Origin: Nitrosopumilus piranensis
GTDB taxonomy: Archaea; Thermoproteota; Nitrososphaeria; Nitrososphaerales; Nitrosopumilaceae
NCBI RefSeq assembly: GCF_000875775.1
Contig: NZ_CP010868.1
Location: forward strand, 434,001 to 498,000
Reading direction: 5' to 3'
DNA: 64,000 nt
Shown piece by piece: positions 16,787 to 25,553 of the stretch. The notes under the pieces are model-generated. The model worked only from the letters and a program-made list of their open reading frames with translations. It was not told the DNA's origin and did not search any database. Position numbers and translations under genes: made by a program. The stretch's first letter is position 1; each line of letters starts with the position of its first letter.

Positions 16787-17383
16787 TTGACCCTCGTAAC
16801 AAAATCAATCGATATTAAGACACCTGTTGAGAATGTCTTTACTTACTTTGCAAGACCAGAACATGTTTCTGATCAAATCAAGACTGATGCTGTAGGAATG
16901 ACTGTTGTTCCTATGGATATTAAGGAAGGCATGGGTGTAGGTACAACCTTTAGAATTATCGGTGACTTTAGCGGTAAACGTTTAGAGTGGGATTGTGAGA
17001 CAACTGAATTTGTTAGAAATGAGAAAATAACTGCAAAACAAATTGAAGGTCCATTTAAGAAATGGCAAATTACTAATGAATTCAAATCATTAGGAAATAA
17101 CCTCACAAGAGTTACAATGTCAGTAGATTATGAAATGCCATTTGGTCCTCTAGGAGCAATTATGGACAAAGCAAAATTTGCAAAATCTGCTGAGAGAGGA
17201 ATGGAAACTGCTCTTTACAACGTTAGAGGTTTGTTAGAAGGAAATGGTTCAATTCCAGTTTACATCACACTAGAAGCATACCAAAAACTTCTTACCGAAA
17301 AGAAAAAGATGAATGATGTTCCAGTTTCAACTGCACTAACTGCAATCATTGAAAAATACAATGAAATTGAAGCCAAAGCATAA
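16787..17383 (+). CDS. SRPBCC-fold protein with C-terminal helical tail
   Basis: 198 residues from TTG, placed by the TATA box at 16755. Residues 1-150 have the START/Bet v1 pattern of a hydrophobic-cavity protein: SIDIKTPVENVFTYFARPEH, then VGTTFRIIGDF and a long C-terminal helix. An extra tail (about 155-198) with YQKLLTEKKK and ALTAIIEKYNEIEAKA is helical. Binding of a lipid or other small hydrophobic ligand is typical of the fold; the ligand is unknown. Confidence 0.75.
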   Translation: MTLVTKSIDIKTPVENVFTYFARPEHVSDQIKTDAVGMTVVPMDIKEGMGVGTTFRIIGDFSGKRLEWDCETTEFVRNEKITAKQIEGPFKKWQITNEFKSLGNNLTRVTMSVDYEMPFGPLGAIMDKAKFAKSAERGMETALYNVRGLLEGNGSIPVYITLEAYQKLLTEKKKMNDVPVSTALTAIIEKYNEIEAKA

Positions 17384-17448
17384 AACATAATTTTCCTTTA
17401 TTTTACAATCTTAAGATTAATAACAACTCTGGGCTTAGTATATTTGGT

Positions 17449-17522
17449 GGGTCTATGGCGCAGCCAGGTAGCGCACAGGACTCTTAATCCTGCTGTCGTG
17501 GGTTCGAATCCCTCTAGACCCG
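17449..17522 (+). tRNA. tRNA-Lys (anticodon CTT)
   Basis: A complete cloverleaf: acceptor stem GGGTCTA/TAGACCC, anticodon stem CAGGA/TCCTG with loop CTCTTAA (anticodon CTT, reads AAG), T loop GGTTCGAATCC. There is no intron and no encoded CCA. Decayed genes follow directly downstream. Confidence 0.95.
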
Positions 17523-17567
17523 CTTATAATGTTCCGCGTTTTATGGATTGGTGATATTGTGATTTGA

Positions 17568-17899
17568 GAATCATCATTTACTTTCAAAACTGAATTTCTT
17601 GATCAATTAAAAAAACATCAAAATGAATTATAATTGTGTAAGAATGGGGATGGAAATTTTGCACTTAAGAATGGAACATTAAATCATGAGGGTTTGTCTT
17701 TTGATGCAATAACTGGATTAGAATACATTATGGAAAATGAATCTGTTGCATTCAAAACTTTTTGAAAAATTTTGGAAATTATATGGGACGAGTTAGAACA
17801 AGGAATATCTAGTCCAGACAACATGGAGATATTTTACTCCAGATTGTATGAACCAATTAAAAATGTGATCTCAAATTCGGGACTAATTGGAATATGAAA
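17568..17899 (+). pseudogene. Decayed gene with two in-frame stops
   Basis: One frame reads as protein across stops at 17631 and 17762: FKTEFLDQLKKHQNEL, then CKNGDGNFALKNGTLNHEG, then GISSPDNMEIFYSRLYEPIK. No start codon, no open stretch over 45 codons, but amino-acid-like composition throughout. The family is not recognised. The 759-nt stretch 17523-18281 holds only this remnant, the one at 17950 and a promoter-like AT-rich end. Confidence 0.55.
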
Positions 17900-17949
17900 G
17901 TCCGTAAACCTCATTCAAAGCAGAAAAATTACCATTTTCTGGTGTAAAA

Positions 17950-18107
17950 TACATGATATACAACAAAGACACTGGAACTGGAATTATTGGTGTTTTGTTT
18001 ATCTGATGGCTGGTTGGCTTATAGGACGTCAACAAGGATCTGAATGGTTAGAGTTAATTGGATTAGGTTCTCTTCTTGTAGGATTAATAATTGAAATAAA
18101 ACTCTAG
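17950..18107 (+). pseudogene. Frameshifted small membrane gene or 33-aa ORF
   Basis: MIYNKDTGTGIIGVLFI ends at a TGA near 18003, and a shifted frame continues from ATG 18006 as MAGWLIGRQQGSEWLELIG and a hydrophobic end. Either a frameshift broke a small membrane protein gene, or the 33-residue ORF at 18006-18107 is a separate small membrane protein. Confidence 0.4.
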
Positions 18108-18281
18108 ATCGTTTTCAATATAGTTTAGCTATAATTTAATCAAGATTAGGTATACGTTCATCATAACCAAAAAGACAAGTTGTCAAATTAAAAATTAAAT
18201 GAGATTAGAACCAATTTTTCTAGAGCATAATCTATTCATAATTTAGGAAAATAATAAAAACTACCTGACATCAGACTATCT

Positions 18282-18590
18282 GTGGCACTAAAGTATATCA
18301 AAAAGCAAAAATCCTACGTATATCAACAGTCTGCTGGAAACGCAAAGCACAGGATGCTGATTTACGGTGATGCAGTTGATGTCACAGACACCAAGAAAAA
18401 TGGCAGAACCAAGGTAAAGTATGGAGTTATTCCAGCCAAGAAAGGTTGGGTTCGAACTCCTGATCTGGTATCAAAAGGATTCTTGGAGATTTATTTTCTT
18501 GATGTAATAATTGCAGGAGGAATTGGATTTGTAACATATCGTTCACAGGATTTCAAGAAACTCTACAAAGGAGACAAGTCAAAAGATTGA
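18282..18590 (+). CDS. SH3b-like small protein with hydrophobic C-terminus
   Basis: 102 residues from GTG. The N-terminal 60 residues (YVYQQSAGNAKHRMLIYGD, then TKVKYGVIPAKKGWVRTPDL) fit a bacterial-type SH3 barrel; a helix IYFLDVIIAGGIGFVTY follows. First gene of a four-gene operon in which every junction overlaps by 4 nt (TTGA). It could tether or position the oxidoreductase encoded downstream. Confidence 0.55.
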   Translation: MALKYIKKQKSYVYQQSAGNAKHRMLIYGDAVDVTDTKKNGRTKVKYGVIPAKKGWVRTPDLVSKGFLEIYFLDVIIAGGIGFVTYRSQDFKKLYKGDKSKD

Positions 18591-19288
18591 CTATTTCTTT
18601 AGATGTTATACTGTATATTTTGCTTGCAGCAGGATTAGGTTTTGGAATTGGATTCTTTTCAGTAAAGTTCAATCACTTGCTTGTGATCCTTACAGGAAAG
18701 CTTGTATCATCAGGTCATGCCCAAAGAAGATACATTGTAATTGGTATTGTCTCTACAGTTATTGTCTTCTTTTCTTACGTGTATCTTGTACCAACATTTG
18801 ATCTTGCACATGGAATTGTTATAGCAGTAGTCTATGTAATATTGTTTACAATAGGAGTGCTAGCTGCAGAAGCAAGATTCTCACAAGCATGTGATATCTT
18901 GCATATGATAATCAGTGCAATGTACACCAATACAAAAGGCGGAAACACTGCAACTGATGATGCATTTGAGATATCAAAAAAGATGTTGAATCACATACAG
19001 CCAGCAAACAAAGAAGCACTGTTACTGCTTACTTTCTTTTTTGACAGCAGGTTTGCGGTATTTTTTATCAGTACGTTTATAACAAAAAAATTTGTTGCAA
19101 AAAGATTCGTTGACATTACGCCAGAACAACAAGATGAATACATTACGTCTTGGCATAATACGTTTGGTTTGACTCTGGGAATAAAGGCACTAAAATCAAT
19201 TGTCAGTTTTGCCTATTTTACAAGCCATCACTCTTGGGATGATATTGGTTACAACGGAGGCGTACTAAAGAGGAGTTATCTGAATTGA
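18587..19288 (+). CDS. Membrane protein with fatty-alcohol-oxidase N-domain-like tail
   Basis: 233 residues from TTG (4-nt overlap). Four helices occupy residues 5-105. The C-terminal half, FDSRFAVFFISTFITKKFVA, then DEYITSWHNTFGLTLGIKAL and SFAYFTSHHSWDDIGY, follows the pattern of the helical N-terminal region of long-chain fatty alcohol oxidases (RLGTLLL ... REKILQSWS ... K...F.FFS), where it precedes the GMC flavin domain. Here that region is fused to a membrane unit and the GMC domain is the next gene, so the two products likely form one complex. Inference from motif order. Confidence 0.6.
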   Translation: MTISLDVILYILLAAGLGFGIGFFSVKFNHLLVILTGKLVSSGHAQRRYIVIGIVSTVIVFFSYVYLVPTFDLAHGIVIAVVYVILFTIGVLAAEARFSQACDILHMIISAMYTNTKGGNTATDDAFEISKKMLNHIQPANKEALLLLTFFFDSRFAVFFISTFITKKFVAKRFVDITPEQQDEYITSWHNTFGLTLGIKALKSIVSFAYFTSHHSWDDIGYNGGVLKRSYLN

Positions 19289-20757
19289 CTGAACTTGACA
19301 TTAAAACAAAATATCACGAACCTGTATTAAGAGAAAATATTGATGTGTGCATCATAGGAAGTGGTGCTGGGGGCTCTGCAGTAGCTCACACACTAACTAA
19401 CAAAGGGAAATCTGTGGTGATACTGGAGGCAGGAAATTACTATCCTGAAGAATATGTCACAGCCCAAAGCAGAGAAGACGTTCTTTTGAATTTGTGGAAG
19501 AATCATGGGGTTTTTCTTGCAAATGACTTTTCGCTAAATGTATCCCAAGGTCAATGTGTTGGTGGCTCTACCATGATTAATTATGGAATATGCTTTAGGA
19601 TTCCTCCACGCGTATTGCAAAAATGGCGAGACGACTATGGAATTACGCTTTCTGATGAAGAGATCAACCAAGCATATGAAAAAGTAGAAGACGTTTATGG
19701 AGTAACTGGAATTCAGCAAGAGGGACGATCACATACTGTACTGCAAGATGGATGCAATGACTTGCAATACTCTCATGGATGGATGCAAAAGGCATTGCGT
19801 GGAGACAAGAAACAAAATGCACTGATAACTTTTCTTGAGCATTCCAAAAAGGATAAACTGGAAATCTTTGCAAACTGCAAAGCAGAATCTGTAACTAAAG
19901 ACGGTGATAAGATAATTTCAGTCAAGGGAGTTGCAACTGATCCGGATACTAAAATAAAACACAACGTTGAAGTCTTTGCTGAGAAGATTGTACTTGCAGC
20001 AGGACCCATTGCATCATCAGAATTCCTGTTAAAAAATAATCTATCAAATGGTAACAAAAAAGTAGGTGAGCGATGCAGTCTGCATCCGTCATCGTCTGTT
20101 GTTGCAGAGTTCCCCTTTCAAATCAATGGTCAGGATTCTAGTGTAATGGCATACTATTGTGATGAATTCAGCATAATGCAAAAACCAAACTTTGGGTTCA
20201 TAATAGAGTCAATCTTTGTTGCACCATCACAATTCTCACTAATCATGCCATCATTTGGAATGGAGAATCTAAGACATGTTAAGAACTATCATAAAGTTGC
20301 AATGGCAGGCGTTCTAGTCCATGATGATTCTGTTGGAAAAATCAAACTAAACAAAAACAAGGATGCAACATTAGACTATACTTTGAACAAGGATGATCAA
20401 GAAAAGATGGTCAAAGGGTTGCGGGAGGCTGTCAGAATCTATCTTCGCGCAGGCGCAAACAAAGTCATTACAGGACATATTAATGAGACCATAATAGAAT
20501 GCGAAGACGAAATAGAGTCAAAAATTCCTGATGATTCAGCAGGTCAGGCAAAACTGTTAGTGCTTTCTGCCCATCCGCAGGGTGGAAACATTATGGGCGA
20601 GAATGAAAAAGAGTCAGTCGTAAATTCTTACTGCAAATCACACGAGATTGATAATCTGTATGTATGTGATGCAAGTGTCTTTCCGACATCTGTTGGAGTT
20701 AACCCACAACTTACAGTATTGATGCTTGCAACTGTTGCATCTGAGAATATGTATTGA
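19285..20757 (+). CDS. GMC-family FAD oxidoreductase (long-chain alcohol oxidase-like)
   Basis: 490 residues from TTG. FAD-binding GSGAGGSAVAHTL with VVILEAG, the GMC signature GGSTMINYGICFRIPP, and the C-terminal active-site pair HPQGG and NPQLTVLMLATVA are visible. The closest pattern is the long-chain alcohol oxidase/dehydrogenase branch, supported by the helical partner gene upstream. Electron acceptor unknown. Overlaps both neighbours by 4 nt. Codons use more C and G at third positions than neighbouring core genes, which hints at transfer. Confidence 0.82.
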   Translation: MTELDIKTKYHEPVLRENIDVCIIGSGAGGSAVAHTLTNKGKSVVILEAGNYYPEEYVTAQSREDVLLNLWKNHGVFLANDFSLNVSQGQCVGGSTMINYGICFRIPPRVLQKWRDDYGITLSDEEINQAYEKVEDVYGVTGIQQEGRSHTVLQDGCNDLQYSHGWMQKALRGDKKQNALITFLEHSKKDKLEIFANCKAESVTKDGDKIISVKGVATDPDTKIKHNVEVFAEKIVLAAGPIASSEFLLKNNLSNGNKKVGERCSLHPSSSVVAEFPFQINGQDSSVMAYYCDEFSIMQKPNFGFIIESIFVAPSQFSLIMPSFGMENLRHVKNYHKVAMAGVLVHDDSVGKIKLNKNKDATLDYTLNKDDQEKMVKGLREAVRIYLRAGANKVITGHINETIIECEDEIESKIPDDSAGQAKLLVLSAHPQGGNIMGENEKESVVNSYCKSHEIDNLYVCDASVFPTSVGVNPQLTVLMLATVASENMY

Positions 20758-21869
20758 AGATGACCGAGTCTGGCTTTGATTCTGGGATATGGTTCTCATA
20801 CAAACAAAAAGAGTATGTTGCCAAAAAGGTTCCAAAGATATTCAAGTGGACTGAAAAAATAATCTCGCCCAAGGTACTGTTTGACTGGTCAGAGACATCA
20901 AAACAATGGGACTGGAAGAACTGCCATTTCTCAATAATTGGAAACGACGAGGATAGTACAAGAGTCGCAGTCCGGAGGCAAAAGGTTCTGCAAAGAACAG
21001 ACGCTCTTTCTGGAAACAAAATATCGCTGATGATGGGAATTGATGTTACTGGAGCCAAAAAGCCAGAGTTTGAAAAATACCACGAACCGAAAAAAAACCC
21101 ACAAAAAGATCTTACGCAAAAAATCAACAGATGGGCAATTCGCCTGACAAACAAGAACGATGGCGACCCTGATACATTCATTACCGATGCATGCATCTGG
21201 ATGGAGGCTGATGATCATGACACAGCTCCTGATGCTCTATCTGAAATTTTTGAAAAGATTCAAAAAACAATCGGAACCGGTTCAGAATCCAATGTCTTTG
21301 ATGTGCAGACTACACACGATGAACATGTGTTTCCTGTAATATATCAGCCAAGAGTTGATACGCTTGACAACTACATTCGTGCAATATTCTGGGATATGCA
21401 AGAAGACAAGATTGAGATTTCAATCGTGTTCAATGACGAGCAACTAAGCAGGGCTTGGTTCTTGGATGTTGCATATAGGTTGTTTAGAAAAAGAAAGTAT
21501 GGGAGAATTCGTGATCTGGAATCATTTCAAATCATGTTGTCTAGCAGTGTGCCTACACAACTAAAGTTTCCAGACATTTACAGTAACAATGACACCCTCA
21601 AGGACGATTCCACGCACGGAGATTCCACAAAATGGTGCAAAAAGGCACCTCCTCATGACATCAAGTACTTTTATGACGATGAGCACCATCCTGTCGTCTT
21701 TGTAAATACCTCAAATCATGCAATGGCAGAACATGACACAAACCCGCAGTTCTGGAAGTGGGAGTATGTGGGATGGGAGAAAGATACACCTCTTGTCATT
21801 GGCGGTGGAACGAGGGATGCAGTAGATGACATGCTAAAGGAACAGGCAATAAAAGAAAAGTACTGTTAA
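20754..21869 (+). CDS. Unknown soluble protein of the GMC operon
   Basis: 371 residues from TTG (an ATG two codons later is also possible). No signal, no membrane helix, many Trp, His and Asp residues (SETSKQWDWKNCHF, DDEHHPVVFVNTSNHAMAEHD, NPQFWKWEYVGWEKD). The C-terminal 80 residues look like a distinct His/Trp-rich domain. I do not recognise a family. Its place as last gene of a strictly overlapping operon implies it works with the oxidoreductase, perhaps as accessory or substrate-handling protein. Confidence 0.6.
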   Translation: MKMTESGFDSGIWFSYKQKEYVAKKVPKIFKWTEKIISPKVLFDWSETSKQWDWKNCHFSIIGNDEDSTRVAVRRQKVLQRTDALSGNKISLMMGIDVTGAKKPEFEKYHEPKKNPQKDLTQKINRWAIRLTNKNDGDPDTFITDACIWMEADDHDTAPDALSEIFEKIQKTIGTGSESNVFDVQTTHDEHVFPVIYQPRVDTLDNYIRAIFWDMQEDKIEISIVFNDEQLSRAWFLDVAYRLFRKRKYGRIRDLESFQIMLSSSVPTQLKFPDIYSNNDTLKDDSTHGDSTKWCKKAPPHDIKYFYDDEHHPVVFVNTSNHAMAEHDTNPQFWKWEYVGWEKDTPLVIGGGTRDAVDDMLKEQAIKEKYC

Positions 21870-21961
21870 CCAAATGAGGATTTTGAACATATAATATAAC
21901 ATATTTGTTATAGAAATACCAAAATTAATGTCTCAAGAAGCTAAACTTCAAACTTCTTAAT

Positions 21962-22516
21962 CTAGATCTTTCTTAACAAGACAAATCGCTTTTTTTCAGG
22001 TTCAATATCCTCATGCATATCAACATCACTTACGATTCGTACCTTGTAATTCATCCAACGCTTTACCATATTACGAGATTTTTGATTTTCATCGATCTCT
22101 TTTTCAACATCACTAAATGTCTCACAATTCATAATGTATTTTCCAGTAACTCTGTACATCTCTGCAATTCCTTTCTCTAGTGTATCATCATCTAGATAAT
22201 TCAATAATCCATGGGTAAATACAAAATCTATAGATGAATCTTCAAATGGTAAATCTGTAATGATTCCTTTTTTAAAATTGGCCACTGGTAATTTTTCTTT
22301 TGCAATATCTAATGCATATTCATTAGGATCCGCCCCGTAAATTTGAAAAGTCTCTGGAAACAATCTTAAATCTATTCCAGTTCCGCACCCTACCTCTAAA
22401 ACACTTGTACAACGTAATGATATTGCAAGATCTTTTGTGAATTTAGCAAATTCTTCATTATACCTTACCTCATTTTCATCTGCATATTTTTTCCAAAAAT
22501 TTTCGTCGTAATTCAT
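21962..22516 (-). CDS. Class I SAM-dependent methyltransferase
   Basis: 184 residues. SAM-binding motif I is VLEVGCGTGIDLRLF; then IYGADPNEYALDIAK and the VFTHGLLNYL motif follow. I choose ATG 22516 (MNYDENFWKKYADEN) over the longer frame to 22573, because the longer version would overlap the small cysteine-rich gene at 22555-22716. Substrate unknown. Confidence 0.75.
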   Translation of the reverse strand: MNYDENFWKKYADENEVRYNEEFAKFTKDLAISLRCTSVLEVGCGTGIDLRLFPETFQIYGADPNEYALDIAKEKLPVANFKKGIITDLPFEDSSIDFVFTHGLLNYLDDDTLEKGIAEMYRVTGKYIMNCETFSDVEKEIDENQKSRNMVKRWMNYKVRIVSDVDMHEDIEPEKKRFVLLRKI

Positions 22517-22554
22517 AAGATTTTTTGAGATATAGCTGTATTTGATACTAATTG

Positions 22555-22716
22555 TTAGTGAGTGCATTTGCATGGAATTAGTTTTGTATCAAATGTACAG
22601 TCATGAGGACCATCTGACTTTCCTTGCATTGGGATATTTTTCATACAATCTTCATGACGACCTTTTCTGCAAAACCAACAAATTTCTTGCGTACCTCCTG
22701 TAGCACATGAATCCAT
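22555..22716 (-). CDS. 53-aa cysteine/histidine-rich protein
   Basis: Too short for routine gene calls: ATG at 22716, stop at 22555. It carries nine Cys and His in zinc-site spacing: ICWFCRKGRHEDC, then PHDCTF and a final PCKCTH. It lies 38 nt before the methyltransferase start and 40 nt after ilvE on the same strand, so it could be co-transcribed. A metal-binding role is inferred; function unknown. Confidence 0.6.
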   Translation of the reverse strand: MDSCATGGTQEICWFCRKGRHEDCMKNIPMQGKSDGPHDCTFDTKLIPCKCTH

Positions 22717-22756
22717 AATATCTATGCTTTTTTGTGGGTAAAAAACCTCGTGGAAA

Positions 22757-23671
22757 TTAGATATACGTCAACCAAGGCAAGAATCTTTCATCTTTACCCA
22801 TAACTACATCGGTAAATGATTTTTGCAATGCTCTTGTAATGTGTCCCATTTTACCATTGCCAATTTTTACTTTATCAATTTGTGTTACAGACTTTACTTC
22901 CGCAGCAGTGCCTGTCATAAATATTTCATCAGCAGTATAGAGATCATCTCTTTCTAGATCTCGCTCAATTACGAATCCCCCATTTTCTTCAATAATTTGT
23001 ATTACACTGTCTCTTGTAATTCCCTCTAACCCTCCAGCAGATAGTGGTGGAGTTTGGATAATGTCATCTTTTACAACAAAGATATTTTCTGCACTGCCCT
23101 CCGCAATTTTTCCGTGGTTATTTAGCATAATTGCCTCATCATATCCATTTTCTAATGCTTCCATTCTTGCTAATGCAGCATTTGCATAATTTGATGCTGC
23201 TTTTGCTTGCATTGGTTGGGATCTAGAATCAATTTTTATCCAACTTGATACCTTGCATTTTGCTCCTGAGAATTTTCCAGCTTTTGATTCACCCATCTTC
23301 CATTCCCAACATGCAATAGAAGCATCTACTTTATTTTGTGTTGGAGTTAAACCCATAGTTCCATAGCCATAATATGCTAGTGGTCTGATGTAACACTCTT
23401 TGAGTTTACTTGCTTTTACTGTTTTAATTATCCCATCAGAAATCTCTTTCTTTGAAAACTGCATTTTCATTGAATACAATTTTGCTGATTTGAAGAATCT
23501 ATCTACATGTTCTGGTAGTCTAAAAATGGCAGAACCATTTGGTGTGTTATAACATCTGATCCCCTCAAAAATTGATGTAGAATAGTGTAATGCATGAGTT
23601 AGAACATGAACTTTGGCATCCTTAAATGGTACTAATTTTCCATTCATCCATATTTTTCCAACTTCCTTCAT
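22757..23671 (-). CDS. ilvE: Branched-chain amino acid aminotransferase
   Basis: 304 residues of class IV PLP transaminases. Seen: VHVLTHALHYSTSIFEGIR at the N-terminus, YIRPLAYYGYG, the AKAASNYANAALARMEALE segment with the cofactor-binding region, EGSAENIFVV and MTGTAAEV. It performs the last step of Val, Leu and Ile synthesis using glutamate. The length is standard. Confidence 0.92.
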   Translation of the reverse strand: MKEVGKIWMNGKLVPFKDAKVHVLTHALHYSTSIFEGIRCYNTPNGSAIFRLPEHVDRFFKSAKLYSMKMQFSKKEISDGIIKTVKASKLKECYIRPLAYYGYGTMGLTPTQNKVDASIACWEWKMGESKAGKFSGAKCKVSSWIKIDSRSQPMQAKAASNYANAALARMEALENGYDEAIMLNNHGKIAEGSAENIFVVKDDIIQTPPLSAGGLEGITRDSVIQIIEENGGFVIERDLERDDLYTADEIFMTGTAAEVKSVTQIDKVKIGNGKMGHITRALQKSFTDVVMGKDERFLPWLTYI

Positions 23672-23766
23672 AGGAGAGGAAAAAAACTATGCTAATTTAA
23701 AGAATTATTTTTTGATACTATTTTTCGCATTAGAAACTACATATCTGACTAACTTGAAATTGTGGT

Positions 23767-23973
23767 ATGGAATGGACTTTGGGATACATAGCAATTACTC
23801 TGCTTATCATAGGATTAATTGGTCAGGCATTTGAAATGAGAAAAATCCGTCAAACCACATACCGAGATGAACAATTAGGCTCACCAACAATTTTCACAAA
23901 TAAGAAAAACTTCAAGTGGTATGGAATTCTTGGAATTGGAATAATTCTATGGTATTTTGCTGAGCGTATGTAA
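23767..23973 (+). CDS. Small two-helix membrane protein
   Basis: 68 residues with hydrophobic helices at about 5-22 and 48-65 separated by a polar loop (RKIRQTTYRDEQLGSP). Divergent from ilvE (96 nt apart). No family recognised; the loop composition looks like true coding sequence. Confidence 0.55.
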   Translation: MEWTLGYIAITLLIIGLIGQAFEMRKIRQTTYRDEQLGSPTIFTNKKNFKWYGILGIGIILWYFAERM

Positions 23974-24020
23974 TTTAATCTATATAGATCAGCTCTAAAT
24001 ACTAGAAAATACAACATATA

Positions 24021-24115
24021 GTATCGCGTGTTTAGGGTAACGCCGGACTGAATCTAGATAATGGTCCAAGAACAAACCCTCGATGGCGCTACTGGTGTAA
24101 AAACCGTACGCCAAA
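24021..24115 (+). ncRNA. Candidate structured small RNA
   Basis: This 95-nt stretch is much richer in G and C than the surrounding intergenic DNA. Two hairpins fold: AGGGT (24034-24038)/ACCCT (24076-24080) enclosing GGAC/GTCC, and GGCG-c-TAC-t-GGT (24085-24096) with ACC-GTA-CGCC (24103-24112), which pairs 10 bp around GTAAAA. A TATATAG-like box lies about 35 nt upstream (near 23983-23990). It also contains a 22-codon ORF (24061-24129, MVQEQTLDGATGVKTVRQTY...), so a very small protein is the alternative. It overlaps the 3' end of aspartokinase by a few bases. Confidence 0.45.
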
Positions 24116-24121
24116 CTTACA

Positions 24122-25537
24122 CTAAATAAAATTAATTTCTGAAATCTCTTGATGTATTGCGCTTATTGCTTTTCTAATATTGTCTTTAGCATCTTCTACA
24201 ACAATAATTATTCGTGAAGTTTCTTCTTGTGCATCCATGTTCAAAATATTTAATCCTGTTTCACCAATCTTTGCACTTGTTCTAGATGCTACTTGTTGAA
24301 CACGCCACATCTCATCCCCAATTAGTGTGATAACTCCTCTATTGTATGTTATTGTTGCAAGAGAATCAAATCCAAGTAAATATTTTTCATTTCTCTTTAC
24401 ATAATCTCCATCTAAAAATAATATTCTTGAAAATTCTATTCCATCTTTTGTAAATGGAGACAAAATAACGAATTCACTGTAGCGCTTATCCTTATCTAGT
24501 GATGTCAACAATTTTTGTATCGATGCAGTCTCAATTCTAAAAATTGCACAGTTTTCTTTTCCTGTAACAATTTTGATAGGATGCCCTTTTTGCTCATCTA
24601 GTATTCTCTTTATTGTAGTGACTTTGTTTGGATGATTCATGTTAGTAACCGTTATTGGCATATCTACACCATTTTCAACAATTTCTTTGATTGCTATTGG
24701 ATCTAAAATCTTCATTCCAAACATTCCTGCAAGTCTTGCTTCATTGTATGATAATTGATGAACTTCTCTTAGGCCCGACTCTATAATTTTTGGATCAGCT
24801 GATACTACAGCACTATCTTTTTCAAAATCTATGCTTGTATCATATTTTTTATGAAATAAAATTCCTATATCTGCAGCAGTACGATCAGAACCTCCACGCT
24901 CATAAGTGGTGGTGACACCATCTACCGTTTTCCCAATAAATCCTCCTATGGTTACTACTTCATTTTGTTCAACTAGTTCACCAGTTTTTTCCATTTTTGT
25001 ACGTGATTCTGAAGTAAGAAAATTTGTTGATTCAATATTATTATCTGTGATGATAGGCCAATCTTCAAAATCTACAGTTTCAGCATTGATCCCATTACTT
25101 CTTAGGATGTAATTCATTACATGAGACATCAAAATCTCACCTGAGAAAGCCAAAGCACATGAACGCACCTCATCAACGAATTCTTTGCTCTCAAGTGCCT
25201 CATCTAATGCTTTTTGGGCTTTTTTTAAATTCAAATTAATTACATCTTTACATTTTTCTTTGTTTTCTGAATTTACTAATTCTAAAATTTTTTGATATGT
25301 TGTTCTGATAATTTCTAATGACGGTGTAGTGCCATTTGCGGCATTTCGTCCTTGCTCTAATATTACATCTGTAAGAGAACGTTTTTTCCCATTGTCCATT
25401 GTTAGTGGGGCTGAAAAAACTGCAATTACTTTGGAATCTTTTTTCAAATCAACAATCCTTTGAATTATTTTTGGAATATACTCTCCATCTGGGCCTATTG
25501 CACTTCCCCCGAACTTTGATACTACTAATTTTGTCAT
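24122..25537 (-). CDS. lysC: Aspartate kinase
   Basis: 471 residues. Phosphorylates aspartate, the first step to Lys, Thr and Met. KFGGSAIGPDGEYI at the N-terminus is the substrate/ATP motif; GGSDRTAADIG and the ACT-type regulatory half (RGVITLIGDEMWRVQQVASR) are present, so feedback control is likely. It lies 16 nt from the upstream glycosyltransferase gene on the same strand. Confidence 0.9.
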   Translation of the reverse strand: MTKLVVSKFGGSAIGPDGEYIPKIIQRIVDLKKDSKVIAVFSAPLTMDNGKKRSLTDVILEQGRNAANGTTPSLEIIRTTYQKILELVNSENKEKCKDVINLNLKKAQKALDEALESKEFVDEVRSCALAFSGEILMSHVMNYILRSNGINAETVDFEDWPIITDNNIESTNFLTSESRTKMEKTGELVEQNEVVTIGGFIGKTVDGVTTTYERGGSDRTAADIGILFHKKYDTSIDFEKDSAVVSADPKIIESGLREVHQLSYNEARLAGMFGMKILDPIAIKEIVENGVDMPITVTNMNHPNKVTTIKRILDEQKGHPIKIVTGKENCAIFRIETASIQKLLTSLDKDKRYSEFVILSPFTKDGIEFSRILFLDGDYVKRNEKYLLGFDSLATITYNRGVITLIGDEMWRVQQVASRTSAKIGETGLNILNMDAQEETSRIIIVVEDAKDNIRKAISAIHQEISEINFI

Positions 25538-25553
25538 AGCACTTTATCAAAAA

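Noticed and set aside
17449-21960. Integration of the GMC operon at tRNA-Lys
   Set aside because: No copy of the tRNA 3' end was found downstream of the operon (21870-21961), so an attachment-site claim is not supported.
24021-24115. tRNA or C/D-box RNA identity of the structured region
   Set aside because: No T-loop sequence and no convincing C (RUGAUGA) and D (CUGA) boxes at the ends of a stem.
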